DNA from: Deltaproteobacteria bacterium
GTDB lineage: Bacteria > Desulfobacterota > Desulfobacteria > Desulfobacterales > SURF-15
Length of the DNA: 64,000 nt
NCBI GenBank assembly: GCA_019309565.1
Contig: JAFDFZ010000012.1
Location: forward strand, 1 to 64,000
Direction: 5' to 3'
Shown: in pieces, positions 1-8,616 of the stretch
Layout: the number at the start of each line of letters is the position of its first letter
How positions within the stretch are numbered: position 1 is the first letter of the stretch
The notes under the pieces: generated by a model
What the model was told of the DNA's origin: nothing
Database searches by the model: none
Seen by the model: only the letters and a program-made list of their open reading frames with translations
Position numbers and translations under genes: made by a program

Positions 1-98
1 GTTACCTGCCCCGAGATGTGGCATCACTACGTATCCGACACGAGCAACTGATACGGCTGGACTTTCACCAGCTGGATTGCAGCCTTGCCGGCTGCTCC

Positions 99-956
99 GA
101 CGCCCCACATATTTACAGTTTCCAATATAACATTCGAATGCCATATGGATGTGATGCCACGAAAATCCCGAATAGATGCTCCCGGAGCACTTCATCACAT
201 CATCATTCGAACAATCGAGCGGGGAAAACTCTTTAATCGATGATACTGATCGTAACAACTTTTTAGATAGAATCTGCGGTATCATTACCGAAACAAATAC
301 AAGCTGCTATGCATAGACACTGATACCCAACCATGCTCATCTGTTGTTGAAAACCCGACGGGTTCCCATCGCAACCGTTATGAGACGCTTGTTGACCGGA
401 CATGCGGGTTATTTCAACAAACGACACCGCCGCACCGGGCATCTTTTTCAGAATCGATATAAATCCATTTTGTGCCAGGAAGACACCTACTTATGGGAAA
501 ATATCCATATTCCGCTCATAGCGCTTTGATGGGCAGGATTAAAAGAGAATGGCAAGAGGATATTGCATGGGTATTGAAGCTGCTTGATGAGCGGATTCTT
601 GGGGATGGAGATTTTGTTAAACACGTGTTGTCAGTGGTCGAAGAGCGGATGGAACGAATAGATCTATTGCGATCTGAGGGATACAATCTTGAAAAGATCG
701 TACAGCGGGTCTGTTCGGTGATGGAGCTTGAACCATCGGAGATATTAAAACCAGGAAAAACCCGCAGCCGTGTAGCTGCGTGAAGTTTGCTCTGCTTTTG
801 GGCCGCCAGAGAACCTGGCATCAACATGACCGAGCTTTCAAGAAGGTTGAACCTTTCATTAACCGGTGTAAGTCTTAAGGTTACCCGAAGTGAGAAAATA
901 GCAGAAAGCAACGGTTTTAAGCTTTTGGACTGAAAACTGTAAATATGTTGAGCGTC
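99..956. mobile_element. Remnant of a REP-associated tyrosine transposase element with terminal inverted repeats
   Basis: A decayed transposase gene (153-933) is bracketed by imperfect inverted repeats at 99-121 and 934-956. The two 23-base arms agree at 21 positions and share the core ACATATTTACAGTTT. The right arm begins directly after the ancestral stop codon. This arrangement, an IS200-like HUH transposase gene flanked by short palindromic or inverted repeats, is typical of RAYT/REP systems. No target duplication can be claimed. The element is not autonomous because the gene is broken. Confidence 0.6.
153..933 (+). pseudogene. REP-associated tyrosine transposase (Y1_Tnp/IS200-like), degenerate
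   Basis: The original start is the ATG at 153, which opens MPRKSRIDAPGALHHII, the hallmark N-terminus of this HUH transposase family. The frame stops at 241. It continues one frame over with the HUH region, reading IPNHAHLLLKT after an in-frame TAG where the family has Trp. The RHRRTGHLFQNRYKSI block (about 344-529) follows. The segment that normally reads like VRYIHLNPLRAGLV is missing, and a third frame from about 472 carries the C-terminal part. A TGA at 781 interrupts that part, but the same frame carries on through a helix-turn-helix-like tail with MTELSRRLNLS to a stop at 931-933. One frameshift, two nonsense codons and one internal deletion mean it is dead. About 260 codons remain of a roughly 320-codon family. 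Confidence 0.85.
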
Positions 957-1203
957 TCGCATCCACAACCCAGAAAGCGTATACAATGATACCACGTTGT
1001 TGTATGAATTGATTTGACAATACGCCATCGTTATGGCAATCGAAACATGATATATGTTTATCGAATCTTTGGCAGATTCGGTGGCAGATTCGGTTACCTT
1101 CCCAAAAGAAAACAGAAAATTAAAACAGTGATGTTCTTCAGACCACAGGGGCGCTTTGCGCTTATGTTCGATAACCTTTACTATCCAATAAAGGAGGGAT
1201 GAG

Positions 1204-2478
1204 ATGAAAGCAAAAGGTTTAAAAGCCATGGTCGTTCTGTTTACGACAATATTTCTGATGCTGGCTGGCGATCATGCGCTGGCCGAAAAACCCATTACCC
1301 TCGGATGCCCGCTGGCAACAGCCTTTCTCTATGGCTGGGATGCGGAAAGAGCGATCAAGCTGGCCGTTGAAGAGATCAATGCAGCCGGGGGGGTGAACGT
1401 GGGCGGAATAAAACGCCCGTTTAAGGTGGAGGTGATCGATACAAGGGATCTTGAACCGGGAGTTCCTGTAAGCGAGGCCTTGCTTGCCGTTGAGAAGCTT
1501 ATTCTGGAAAAAAATGCGGATTTCATTATCGGAGGGCCCATTCGATCCGAGGCTGCGCTGGCTGCCATGGATCTGCTGTCCAAGTACAAAAAAATATCGA
1601 TACTTACCACCGGGGTTCTGACGCCGAAATATCATGCGCGGGTTGCTGAAAATTACGAAAAGTATAAGTATCTTTTCAGAATTACAGGCGAGGCCAAATG
1701 GATGGTGGGCGGTGAGATTATTCCGTCTCTTGTGAAACTTGGCAAGAAATACAATCTCAACCGGCTGTTCATAATGATACAGGATGTGGCACATGCCAGG
1801 GCAGGGGGAGGAATCATCGCAAAGGTGATGGCAAAGAAGGGGTGGACCGTCATTGGAAAGCCGGAGATATATCCCACGGGCGCCACCGATTTTTCCATGG
1901 GACTGCTTAAGGCCAGAAGGGAAAAAGCCCAGGTGATTGTAATATGGATGGATATGCCGGAAACCTCGATACTCTTAAAGCAATGGCATGACTTGAAGGT
2001 ACCGGCTCTGCCGTTCGGTTCCATTATCGCTGCTGCCGAACAGCCCGGATTCTGGAAGGCAACCGAAGGAAAAGGTGAATACACTCTGGCAAATGTGGTA
2101 AATGCCGGAAATGCACCATCCAATGCAACGCCATGGACCATGAAGTTTGTAAAGGCATACGAAAAACGATGGGGCATCGAACCGGAGGGATATGGAACAT
2201 CAAGCAGCTACATGACCCCTTACGTGTTGAAGGATGCCATCGAGCGGGCAGGCTCGATCCAACCCGATGCGGTTGTTGAAGCACTTGAAAAGACCGATAT
2301 GATGGGAGTTTATGGTCGCATCAGGTTTGATCCCAAAAGCCATCAGGTAATACCCAGCCTGGATCCGGAAAAGGGGGTTGTGGGAACCATCTTTCAATGG
2401 CAGGCCGGAAAGCGGGTGGTTGTCTTCCCGGAGAAAATCGCAATGGGAGAAATTAAGTTGCCTCCCTGGATGAAGTAG
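1204..2478 (+). CDS. livK: ABC transporter periplasmic substrate-binding protein (branched-chain amino acid / carboxylate type)
   Basis: A 424-residue protein of the periplasmic binding-protein type 1 fold (Peripla_BP_6, LivK-like). A signal peptide with hydrophobic core and ALA-E cleavage site covers about residues 1-27, and the mature protein begins EKPITLGCPL. An AAGGAGGG ribosome-binding site lies just upstream of the ATG. It is the first gene of a five-gene importer operon with both permeases and both ATPases. Members of this family bind leucine/isoleucine/valine but also amides, urea, aromatic acids and other carboxylates, so the ligand is not fixed by sequence. The adjacent acyl-CoA ligase favours an organic acid as an alternative to amino acids. 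The symbol indicates family only. Confidence 0.85.
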   Translation: MKAKGLKAMVVLFTTIFLMLAGDHALAEKPITLGCPLATAFLYGWDAERAIKLAVEEINAAGGVNVGGIKRPFKVEVIDTRDLEPGVPVSEALLAVEKLILEKNADFIIGGPIRSEAALAAMDLLSKYKKISILTTGVLTPKYHARVAENYEKYKYLFRITGEAKWMVGGEIIPSLVKLGKKYNLNRLFIMIQDVAHARAGGGIIAKVMAKKGWTVIGKPEIYPTGATDFSMGLLKARREKAQVIVIWMDMPETSILLKQWHDLKVPALPFGSIIAAAEQPGFWKATEGKGEYTLANVVNAGNAPSNATPWTMKFVKAYEKRWGIEPEGYGTSSSYMTPYVLKDAIERAGSIQPDAVVEALEKTDMMGVYGRIRFDPKSHQVIPSLDPEKGVVGTIFQWQAGKRVVVFPEKIAMGEIKLPPWMK

Positions 2479-2522
2479 CATCTTATTTAAGCACAAGCCA
2501 AAAAATCACAACCGGCCGTATT

Positions 2523-2555
2523 GGAACATCCCTGCCCACGGAGCAGGGATGTTCC
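2523..2555 (+). promoter_or_regulatory. Intercistronic hairpin between binding-protein and permease genes
   Basis: A perfect 13-bp stem (GGAACATCCCTGC with its complement) closes a 7-nt loop, 45 nt after the livK-like stop and 47 nt before the livH-like start. No T-run follows, so it is not a classic intrinsic terminator. Such hairpins commonly stabilise the 3' end of the binding-protein message or partly terminate transcription, giving more binding protein than permease. That role is inferred from position. Confidence 0.6.
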
Positions 2556-2602
2556 ACGTGTCGACCGGTGGCTGAAGAATTTCCTGCAGATAGGCGCTTT
2601 TC

Positions 2603-3469
2603 ATGGAAATCATAATTTACGGTACCATCAATAGCATCAGTCTTGCGCTGATAGCACTGGGGTTTGCCCTGGTTTACGGAATCAGCCGGATTCCCAATTT
2701 CGCGCATGGAGCGCTTTATGTGGTAAGTGGTTTCATCACCTGGAGCCTGCTTCGGACACTGGATCTCAATTATCTATTAAGTATTCTGCTGTCTATGATC
2801 ATCACGGGAAGTATCGGTGCTCTCATCTACCAACTGGTGTTGATTAGAATCCGGGGAATGGCGATCTCCGAGATTATCGCCTCTTATGCGATCGGTTTGG
2901 CCATCTTAGAGGGTTTGCGCTGGAAAGGGTTTAAGGGGATGACCTACACATTGCCTGTATTTGTTCGGGGCAGTATATTTATTGCAGATGTCCCGGTAGA
3001 TCTTCACCGGGTACTGGTGGTTCTTATCGGATGTGCCGTTGTAATTTTTTTGTGGCTTTTTACCCATCACACCCGAATTGGGCTGGCCTTAAGGGGTGTG
3101 GCTCAAGATGAGCGCGCCGCCATGATGCTTGGAATCGATTCGGATCGAATGGCCGTTGTGGCAATGGCATTCGGCTCCATGCTTGCGGCGCTTGCAGCGG
3201 TTATGTTGCTTCCCCTTGGCAATATCATTGTCGAGTCAGGTTACAACGTGCTGGTGCAAGCGGTTGCGGTCTGTATTGTCGGTGGGCTGGGAAGCTGGGT
3301 GGGGGCTGTGCTTGCAGCGTTTCTGATCGGGTTTGCTCAGATTCTCACGGTTGTGTATCTGGGAACCCATTTTCAGATGGTGGTTGCATTGCTGGCCATT
3401 ATCATTACGTTGATCCTTAGACCATCAGGACTTTTTGGTCTTCAAAAAGAGCTGGAAGAAAGAGTTTGA
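2603..3469 (+). CDS. livH: Branched-chain amino acid-type ABC transporter permease LivH
   Basis: A 288-residue polytopic inner-membrane protein of the LivH family, with about eight hydrophobic segments. The LivH-typical stretch ALVYGISRIPNFAHGALY occurs near the N-terminus, and the conserved coupling region reads GLALRGVAQDERAAMMLGID. It forms the translocation channel with the next gene product. An AGGCG site lies 8 nt upstream of the ATG. The stop is followed after 3 nt by the start of the second permease, so the two are co-translated. Length is normal for the family. Confidence 0.9.
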   Translation: MEIIIYGTINSISLALIALGFALVYGISRIPNFAHGALYVVSGFITWSLLRTLDLNYLLSILLSMIITGSIGALIYQLVLIRIRGMAISEIIASYAIGLAILEGLRWKGFKGMTYTLPVFVRGSIFIADVPVDLHRVLVVLIGCAVVIFLWLFTHHTRIGLALRGVAQDERAAMMLGIDSDRMAVVAMAFGSMLAALAAVMLLPLGNIIVESGYNVLVQAVAVCIVGGLGSWVGAVLAAFLIGFAQILTVVYLGTHFQMVVALLAIIITLILRPSGLFGLQKELEERV

Positions 3470-3472
3470 TCA

Positions 3473-4486
3473 ATGCATGAGCAACCACGTCGCAAGGAAC
3501 GGCTGGATCGCGGCATAAAGGCTAGAACCGATGGGATCTATGCCCTTATGTCCTGGCGGGAGATCGCTTATCTTATAGCACCCCGCCTGGTGTTGATTGC
3601 TGGCATGCTGGCTTTACCGGTTTTCGCACCCGGCATGTACTGGCAGCGTGTTGTTTCCATTGTTTGCATATATGCATTGCTGGCATTGAGTTTCGACTTT
3701 CTGGCCCATTATGTCGGCCTGGTTTCTCTTGGAGGTGCCTTTTTTATCGGAACCGGCGGCTATCTTGCCGCGATTCTTAACACTGCGGGAGGAATTCCGC
3801 CCCTGTTTTCCATACTCATCAGCACGATACTGGGTGCTGCCTTCTGTACGTTGTTCCTGCTTCCCTGTTTGCCCCTGCGTGGTGTTTATTTTGCCATTGT
3901 AACGCTGATGTATCCGCTGTTGCTGGCAAGGGTATTCGAGGCGCTTGATATTCTGGGCGGTACAGACGGCATCGTTGGAATCGACAGCTTTAAAAACCGG
4001 TGGGTCGAGCAGTATTTCGTCATAATCGCACTGTTATTGTTGTTCTTCGGGCTGCGGCGGCTCGTTAACACTGACGTGGGACTGGTTTTAAGAGCGGTTA
4101 AAGACAACGATCAGGCCGTCAGGGCATCCGGAATGAGTGTCACGTTTTATAAGGCTCTTGCGGTTTTTATCGCTTCGGGCATGGGATGTTTGGGCGGTGC
4201 GTATCTGGTACACCTGTACATGTGGGCGGGTATTTCCATGTTTGCACTTGATTTCTCCATTCTTCCCATTGCCGCAACAGTCATCGGGGGAAGCGGCACT
4301 CTTACGGGGCCGGTGATCGGGGCGTTCATTCTGGTGCCTGTTTCCGAATTGTTGCGGGCATTTGGAACATTGCGAATCGTTTTTTATGCAGTCATTCTTA
4401 TTGCATTCATCATTCTTCGCAGCGAAGGCATCATGGTCTACGCCCAGCGCAAGTATCATCAGTTTGAAAAGTGGGTCAAGGTATGA
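3473..4486 (+). CDS. livM: Branched-chain amino acid-type ABC transporter permease LivM
   Basis: A 337-residue multi-spanning permease of the LivM family. About 35 cytoplasmic N-terminal residues rich in Arg/Lys precede the first membrane segment. It contains LivM signatures such as LALSFDFLAHYVGLVSLGG and the EAA-like coupling region LVLRAVKDNDQAVRASGMS. It pairs with LivH to form the membrane pore. Its stop codon overlaps the ATG of the first ATPase gene (ATGA at 4483-4486), indicating translational coupling. Confidence 0.9.
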   Translation: MHEQPRRKERLDRGIKARTDGIYALMSWREIAYLIAPRLVLIAGMLALPVFAPGMYWQRVVSIVCIYALLALSFDFLAHYVGLVSLGGAFFIGTGGYLAAILNTAGGIPPLFSILISTILGAAFCTLFLLPCLPLRGVYFAIVTLMYPLLLARVFEALDILGGTDGIVGIDSFKNRWVEQYFVIIALLLLFFGLRRLVNTDVGLVLRAVKDNDQAVRASGMSVTFYKALAVFIASGMGCLGGAYLVHLYMWAGISMFALDFSILPIAATVIGGSGTLTGPVIGAFILVPVSELLRAFGTLRIVFYAVILIAFIILRSEGIMVYAQRKYHQFEKWVKV

Positions 4487-5274
4487 ACACAGGCCATCCC
4501 ATCTTGCAGGTACAAGGTCTTTCCAGAGCCTTTGGAGGTATTTTGGCTTTAAACAATGTTACCTTCGATGTTCAAGAAGGTGAAATTCTCGGCATTATCG
4601 GTCCCAATGGTTCTGGGAAAACAACCCTTATCAACTGCATAACCGGATTTGTCAAAAAGACATCCGGACAGGTGTTTTTCAAAGGAAAGGATATCTCCGG
4701 CAAGCCTCCTCATAAAATAGCAGATATGGGAATTACCCGCACGTTTCAGATCATGCGCCCCTATTACAGCCTTCCAGCTTACAAAAACCTGGTCATTCCT
4801 CTTTTCTCCCCGCGGGCCAAACGCACCGGTGGCTGGAGAGGAGGCGGCAGGCTGGGCGACCGGAACACGGTGGGAATCGACATTTTGGAGGAAATGGGAT
4901 TTGAGCGGGATTCTTTCGTTCCTTACAAGATGGCCTCGAACCTGCCGACCGGGTACTTGAAGCGTCTGGAGCTGGCACGGTGCCTTGCGCTTAAACCGGA
5001 GATCATTTTATGCGACGAAGTATTCTCGGGCCTTAGCATGAGCGAGATCGCCAGCATGGTACCGCTTATCGAACGGTTGCAGATGGATGGGATTACTCTC
5101 ATTATGATCGAACATCGGCTGCGGGAACTTTTTCTGGTGACCGATCGCGTCATGGTGCTGAATTTTGGAGAAAAGCTTATGGAGGGCAGTGCCGAAGCCG
5201 TAATGACGGATGATAAAGTAAAGGAGGCATACTTCGGATCTGAAAAAATCGAGGAGATCTTGGGGGATGCTTGA
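4483..5274 (+). CDS. livG: Branched-chain amino acid-type ABC transporter ATP-binding protein LivG
   Basis: A cytoplasmic ATPase of the importer, about 263 residues from the ATG at 4483, chosen because it overlaps the upstream stop as ATGA. An in-frame GTG at 4471 is the alternative. Walker A reads GPNGSGKTT, Walker B is IILCDEVFSG and the switch His is in MIEHRL. The ABC signature is degenerate: where the family has LSGGQ or LPYGDQRRLE, this protein has LPTGYLKRLELAR. A stretch rich in Gly/Arg lies in the helical domain (near 4810-4860). The C-terminus matches the LivG/UrtD class. It probably forms a heterodimer with LivF. Confidence 0.85.
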   Translation: MNTGHPILQVQGLSRAFGGILALNNVTFDVQEGEILGIIGPNGSGKTTLINCITGFVKKTSGQVFFKGKDISGKPPHKIADMGITRTFQIMRPYYSLPAYKNLVIPLFSPRAKRTGGWRGGGRLGDRNTVGIDILEEMGFERDSFVPYKMASNLPTGYLKRLELARCLALKPEIILCDEVFSGLSMSEIASMVPLIERLQMDGITLIMIEHRLRELFLVTDRVMVLNFGEKLMEGSAEAVMTDDKVKEAYFGSEKIEEILGDA

Positions 5275-6013
5275 AGCAGATGGCCTGATGGTATTTTATG
5301 AAAATATGCTTGCGCTTAACAACGTGAGCATACGATGTGAGCGCCACCAGATCGTGGGTGTTTTTGGTGCAAACAGTGCCGGAAAATCAACCCTCATGTA
5401 TACGCTTTCCGGTATCGTGAAAGATATCCAGAAAAAAGAGGAAATGTCCGGTGGAGAGCGGATAAGCGTGTTGGGAAGCATACGTTATATGGGCATGGAC
5501 ATCATGCAGGACAAAGCAAGCCAGCGCGCAAGAAAAGGGATCGTGCTTTGCCCGGAACGGCGCAGGATCTTTAGCGAAAGCAGTGTGTTGGAAAATTTGC
5601 GCATCGGCGGATATATGGCTTCCAGCTCCCAGGCAAGGGATATGCTGGCATATGTTTTCAAAATCTTTCCGGCACTGGAACCCATTAAAAAGCGCATCGG
5701 CGGGTTTTTAAGCGGGGGAGAACAACAAATGCTTGCCATCGGCCGTGCATTGATGGCTCAACCCAAGCTGCTGTTGCTGGATGAACCCTTGCTGGGTCTA
5801 AGCCCCCTGGTGCAGGCAACGCTGGTGAAAGCGATAAAAGAGATTCGAGACGAAAAAGGGATTTCTATTATTGTAACAGAGCAATATGCTCGGCCCATTT
5901 TTCCAATTATCGATTATGGGTTTATTCTAGAAAATGGGGCAACGGTACTGGAAGGAACGCGTGAGGAGTTGATGAACAACCCGGATGTGCGATCGGCCTA
6001 TTTCGGCATATGA
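5267..6013 (+). CDS. livF: Branched-chain amino acid-type ABC transporter ATP-binding protein LivF
   Basis: The second ATPase of the importer, 248 residues. Its ATG lies 8 nt inside the upstream gene, another coupled start. Walker A reads GANSAGKST (Ser in place of the usual Gly after Asn), the signature is LSGGEQQMLAIGRALM, and Walker B is LLLLDEPLLGLSP. Compared with usual LivF, an extra segment of about 20 residues (around 5432-5500, including MSGGERISVLGS) separates Walker A from the Q-loop region. The C-terminus GTREELMNNPDVRSAYFG is typical. It completes the KHMGF gene set. Confidence 0.88.
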   Translation: MLEADGLMVFYENMLALNNVSIRCERHQIVGVFGANSAGKSTLMYTLSGIVKDIQKKEEMSGGERISVLGSIRYMGMDIMQDKASQRARKGIVLCPERRRIFSESSVLENLRIGGYMASSSQARDMLAYVFKIFPALEPIKKRIGGFLSGGEQQMLAIGRALMAQPKLLLLDEPLLGLSPLVQATLVKAIKEIRDEKGISIIVTEQYARPIFPIIDYGFILENGATVLEGTREELMNNPDVRSAYFGI

Positions 6014-6051
6014 AGGTTGCATGATTTAAGAGAACCTCAACGGTAGCTGGT

Positions 6052-7713
6052 ATGAGTATCAAAACTGATTTGGAACATGAATTGACCTTTACCCGGTTTG
6101 ATCTGATGAGCGAAAAATATCCAGATCGAACCGCAATCATATATTTGGGAAAACGGTTTACTTTCTCTCATTTAAAAGATTTAAGCGAGCGATTTGCCGC
6201 TTCTTTGATCGACATGGGAATTCAAAAAGGCGACCGTGTTTTGCTCTACATCCCCAACAGCCCGCAGTGGGTCATCTCATTTCTTGGCATACAAAAAATC
6301 GGAGCCGTCCTGGTTCCCGTATCCCCCATTTACACGGCATATGAACTTGAATACATGATTAAGGATTCCGGAGCGGAAACCGTCATTTGCCAGGACACCA
6401 ATTTTTGCTATGCCCAGGAAGTGTTTGCCGCCACAGGGCTGAAACGGATCATAGTAACCAATCTTGCGGATCTGTTGCCGTTCTGGAAACGGTGTGTAGG
6501 TTTTCTTTTTGACAAGATCCCTTCCGGTAAGTGCACAAAAAAGGGCAATATTTTTCCGTTTCGCTCTCTATTACATCGCGATCCCTTGCGCTTGCCGGTG
6601 CCGCTGGACCCCTTAAAGGATCTTTCCTACATTCTTTATACCGGCGGCACAACCGGTTTTCCAAAGGGAGTTCCAGGCAATCACGCGGGGATGACATCTT
6701 ATGTAAACGATGTTACCGAAGATGTGGCAGGCAGCCATCTCAAAGAAGGCGAGGATGTCTATATAGCCATAAATCCCCTGTTTCATATCATGGCGCTGGG
6801 TCTTTTCATGTCTTTGGGATTGAACAAGGGCAACTGCACCGTGCTGATGCCGGTACCTCAGGTGGATGCCATACTGGAAAGCATTCAGCGCTACAGGGTC
6901 CGCTGGTTTCTGGGGGTGCCGGCGCTTTACCGAATGATTCTGGAAAACGACAGGCTTGACCGGTACGATCTTAATTCGTTAACGTACTGTTTTTCCGGAG
7001 GAGACGTTCTGCCGCTTGAGGTTTTCAAGCGGTGGAAAAACCGGTTTAAGATTCCCATCTACCAGGTCTATGGTTCTACCGAAGCCGGGCATGTAACCTA
7101 CAGCCGGCTCGGTAAGGAGCCTAATCCGGAATCCATCGGACGGCCTTTAAAAAGCAGGGAGTGCATTGTGGTAAACCCGGCTACGCTTCGGCCTGTCGGC
7201 ACCGAAGAGACGGGGGAGTTGCTGGTTACATCACCATATACGCTGAAGCAGTACTGGAAAAAGCCTCAGGAAACAGAGCGATCCTATGTTACGCTTAATG
7301 GAAAACTGTACTACCGCATGGGCGATTTTGTCCGCCAGGACGAAAATGGAGAACTGGTGTATGTGGAACGATCCGCGGACATCATCAAGCATAAGGGATA
7401 TCGTGTGGCCGCCTCTGAGGTGGAGGCGGTACTTCAGGATCATCCCACCGTAATCGGGGCCTGTGTTGTGGGGATTCCGGATCCAAGAGCGGGTGAGCGG
7501 ATTAAAGCCATTGTGGTTTTAAAAGAAGATGCCAGAGGAGTAACTGGAGGGGAGCTGATCAAATGGTGTCGTGAGCGCCTTGCTCCTTACAAGGTACCAG
7601 GTTATATCGAGTTTCGAGATATGCTTCCCAAATCTAAAGTCGGAAAACTGCTCCGCCGGGAGATTCGAGATGAAGAACGCCGGCGCATTCAAAAAGAAAG
7701 GAAGGCTATCTAA
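6052..7713 (+). CDS. AMP-forming acyl-CoA synthetase (fatty/aromatic acid-CoA ligase family)
   Basis: A 553-residue ANL-superfamily enzyme that activates a carboxylate with ATP and CoA. The P-loop motif reads ILYTGGTTGFPKGV, the A5-like motif is YQVYGSTEAGHV, the hinge/adenylate motif is YYRMGDFVRQDENG, and the catalytic lysine is expected near the C-terminus in PKSKVGKLLRRE. A cytoplasmic enzyme of normal length. It starts 38 nt after the last transporter gene on the same strand and is probably the final gene of that operon. This suggests import followed by CoA activation of the same or a related acid. The sequence alone does not distinguish medium/long-chain fatty acid from aromatic acid ligase. 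Confidence 0.85.
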   Translation: MSIKTDLEHELTFTRFDLMSEKYPDRTAIIYLGKRFTFSHLKDLSERFAASLIDMGIQKGDRVLLYIPNSPQWVISFLGIQKIGAVLVPVSPIYTAYELEYMIKDSGAETVICQDTNFCYAQEVFAATGLKRIIVTNLADLLPFWKRCVGFLFDKIPSGKCTKKGNIFPFRSLLHRDPLRLPVPLDPLKDLSYILYTGGTTGFPKGVPGNHAGMTSYVNDVTEDVAGSHLKEGEDVYIAINPLFHIMALGLFMSLGLNKGNCTVLMPVPQVDAILESIQRYRVRWFLGVPALYRMILENDRLDRYDLNSLTYCFSGGDVLPLEVFKRWKNRFKIPIYQVYGSTEAGHVTYSRLGKEPNPESIGRPLKSRECIVVNPATLRPVGTEETGELLVTSPYTLKQYWKKPQETERSYVTLNGKLYYRMGDFVRQDENGELVYVERSADIIKHKGYRVAASEVEAVLQDHPTVIGACVVGIPDPRAGERIKAIVVLKEDARGVTGGELIKWCRERLAPYKVPGYIEFRDMLPKSKVGKLLRREIRDEERRRIQKERKAI

Positions 7714-7784
7714 CTCACAGACCCACTCGCTGTGTCGAGCCGATGGGCGTTAAAGAATGGGTTTTGAGACCCTCAGGGTTGACT

Positions 7785-8357
7785 CTATTTCGAATATTGT
7801 TCGCGATGAACACTGGGATCTTTGCGAGGGGGTGCTTTGGCGGCTTCCCTCGGTTTGCCCATAGGAATCACGGCAGCTATTTCAAGATGTTTCGGAATGC
7901 TCAGCACCGATTTTAATTTTTCCGGCTGGAAAAAGGTGAACCAGAGGGTTTCAAAACCCTGATCTGATGCTGCCAGCATCATGTTTTGAACGCATGCCGA
8001 GGCGGCCTGGATAGCACCTGTTCTTTGTCCGAAGAAATCTCCCAGCCCCCCTTTAGAAAGATCCACCGTCACCACTACCAAAACGGGGGCCTGCTGTAAA
8101 AACTGCATTTCATATTTTTTCACCCAGCCCGGTCCGTTTTTATCGATGACTTCCTGTCTGGCCTCTTCTGCAACCTCTTTTATTCTGGTCTTGATTGTAG
8201 GGTCGGTGATGATGATAAACTCCCACGGTTGAAGGTTCAAGGGGCTTGGCGCCCATTGGCCCGCTTTTAAGATCGCCTGGAGGTGTTCTTCCGGGATAGG
8301 TGTTTCATCAAAGGATCGGCAGCTTCTTCGTGATTTTACCAGTTCAGAGAATTCCAT
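7785..8357 (-). CDS. Nitroreductase family protein (FMN-dependent)
   Basis: An FMN-binding oxidoreductase of the nitroreductase fold, 190 residues from the ATG at 8357. That start is chosen because AAGGAGG sits 8 nt upstream; a longer frame to 8402 lacks such a site. The N-terminal FMN motif RRSCRSFDETPIPEEHL and the segment APSPLNLQPWEFIIITD are diagnostic. The C-terminal region with VIPMGKPREAAKAPPRK resembles the usual GYP.E...P.R tail. Members reduce nitro compounds, quinones or flavins with NAD(P)H. It is convergent with the ligase gene and stands alone. Confidence 0.85.
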   Translation of the reverse strand: MEFSELVKSRRSCRSFDETPIPEEHLQAILKAGQWAPSPLNLQPWEFIIITDPTIKTRIKEVAEEARQEVIDKNGPGWVKKYEMQFLQQAPVLVVVTVDLSKGGLGDFFGQRTGAIQAASACVQNMMLAASDQGFETLWFTFFQPEKLKSVLSIPKHLEIAAVIPMGKPREAAKAPPRKDPSVHREQYSK

Positions 8358-8547
8358 AGTATAAACCTCCTTGGTCATTTGGCATACCTTAAATTCATAC
8401 ATGCTGGCTTAAACGCTGTCAACTTATCTTCATTTGCAGCCAGCAATTTTCGGTGAATGTAAAAAGAATTATAATTCGCCGAATTAACCACATTTCTCGG
8501 TCAATCTGCCAAAAATCAAAGCGCGATTCAATATATAGTATTTATGA

Positions 8548-8576
8548 TTGACACTAGATACTACAGATTGTATAAG
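8548..8576 (+). promoter_or_regulatory. Sigma-70 promoter upstream of mltA
   Basis: A perfect -35 box TTGACA (8548-8553) is followed after exactly 17 nt by TATAAG (8571-8576), five of six bases of the -10 consensus. Transcription would begin near 8583, about 35 nt before the mltA start. Confidence 0.65.
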
Positions 8577-8616
8577 GGAATGAATTTCTATCACAGCTTC
8601 ATTACCGAATCTAAGG

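Noticed and set aside
1014-1202. 62-codon frame ahead of the binding-protein gene
   Set aside because: No family match and no start signal. TTGACA at 1013 has no -10 at proper spacing, so a promoter was not called either.
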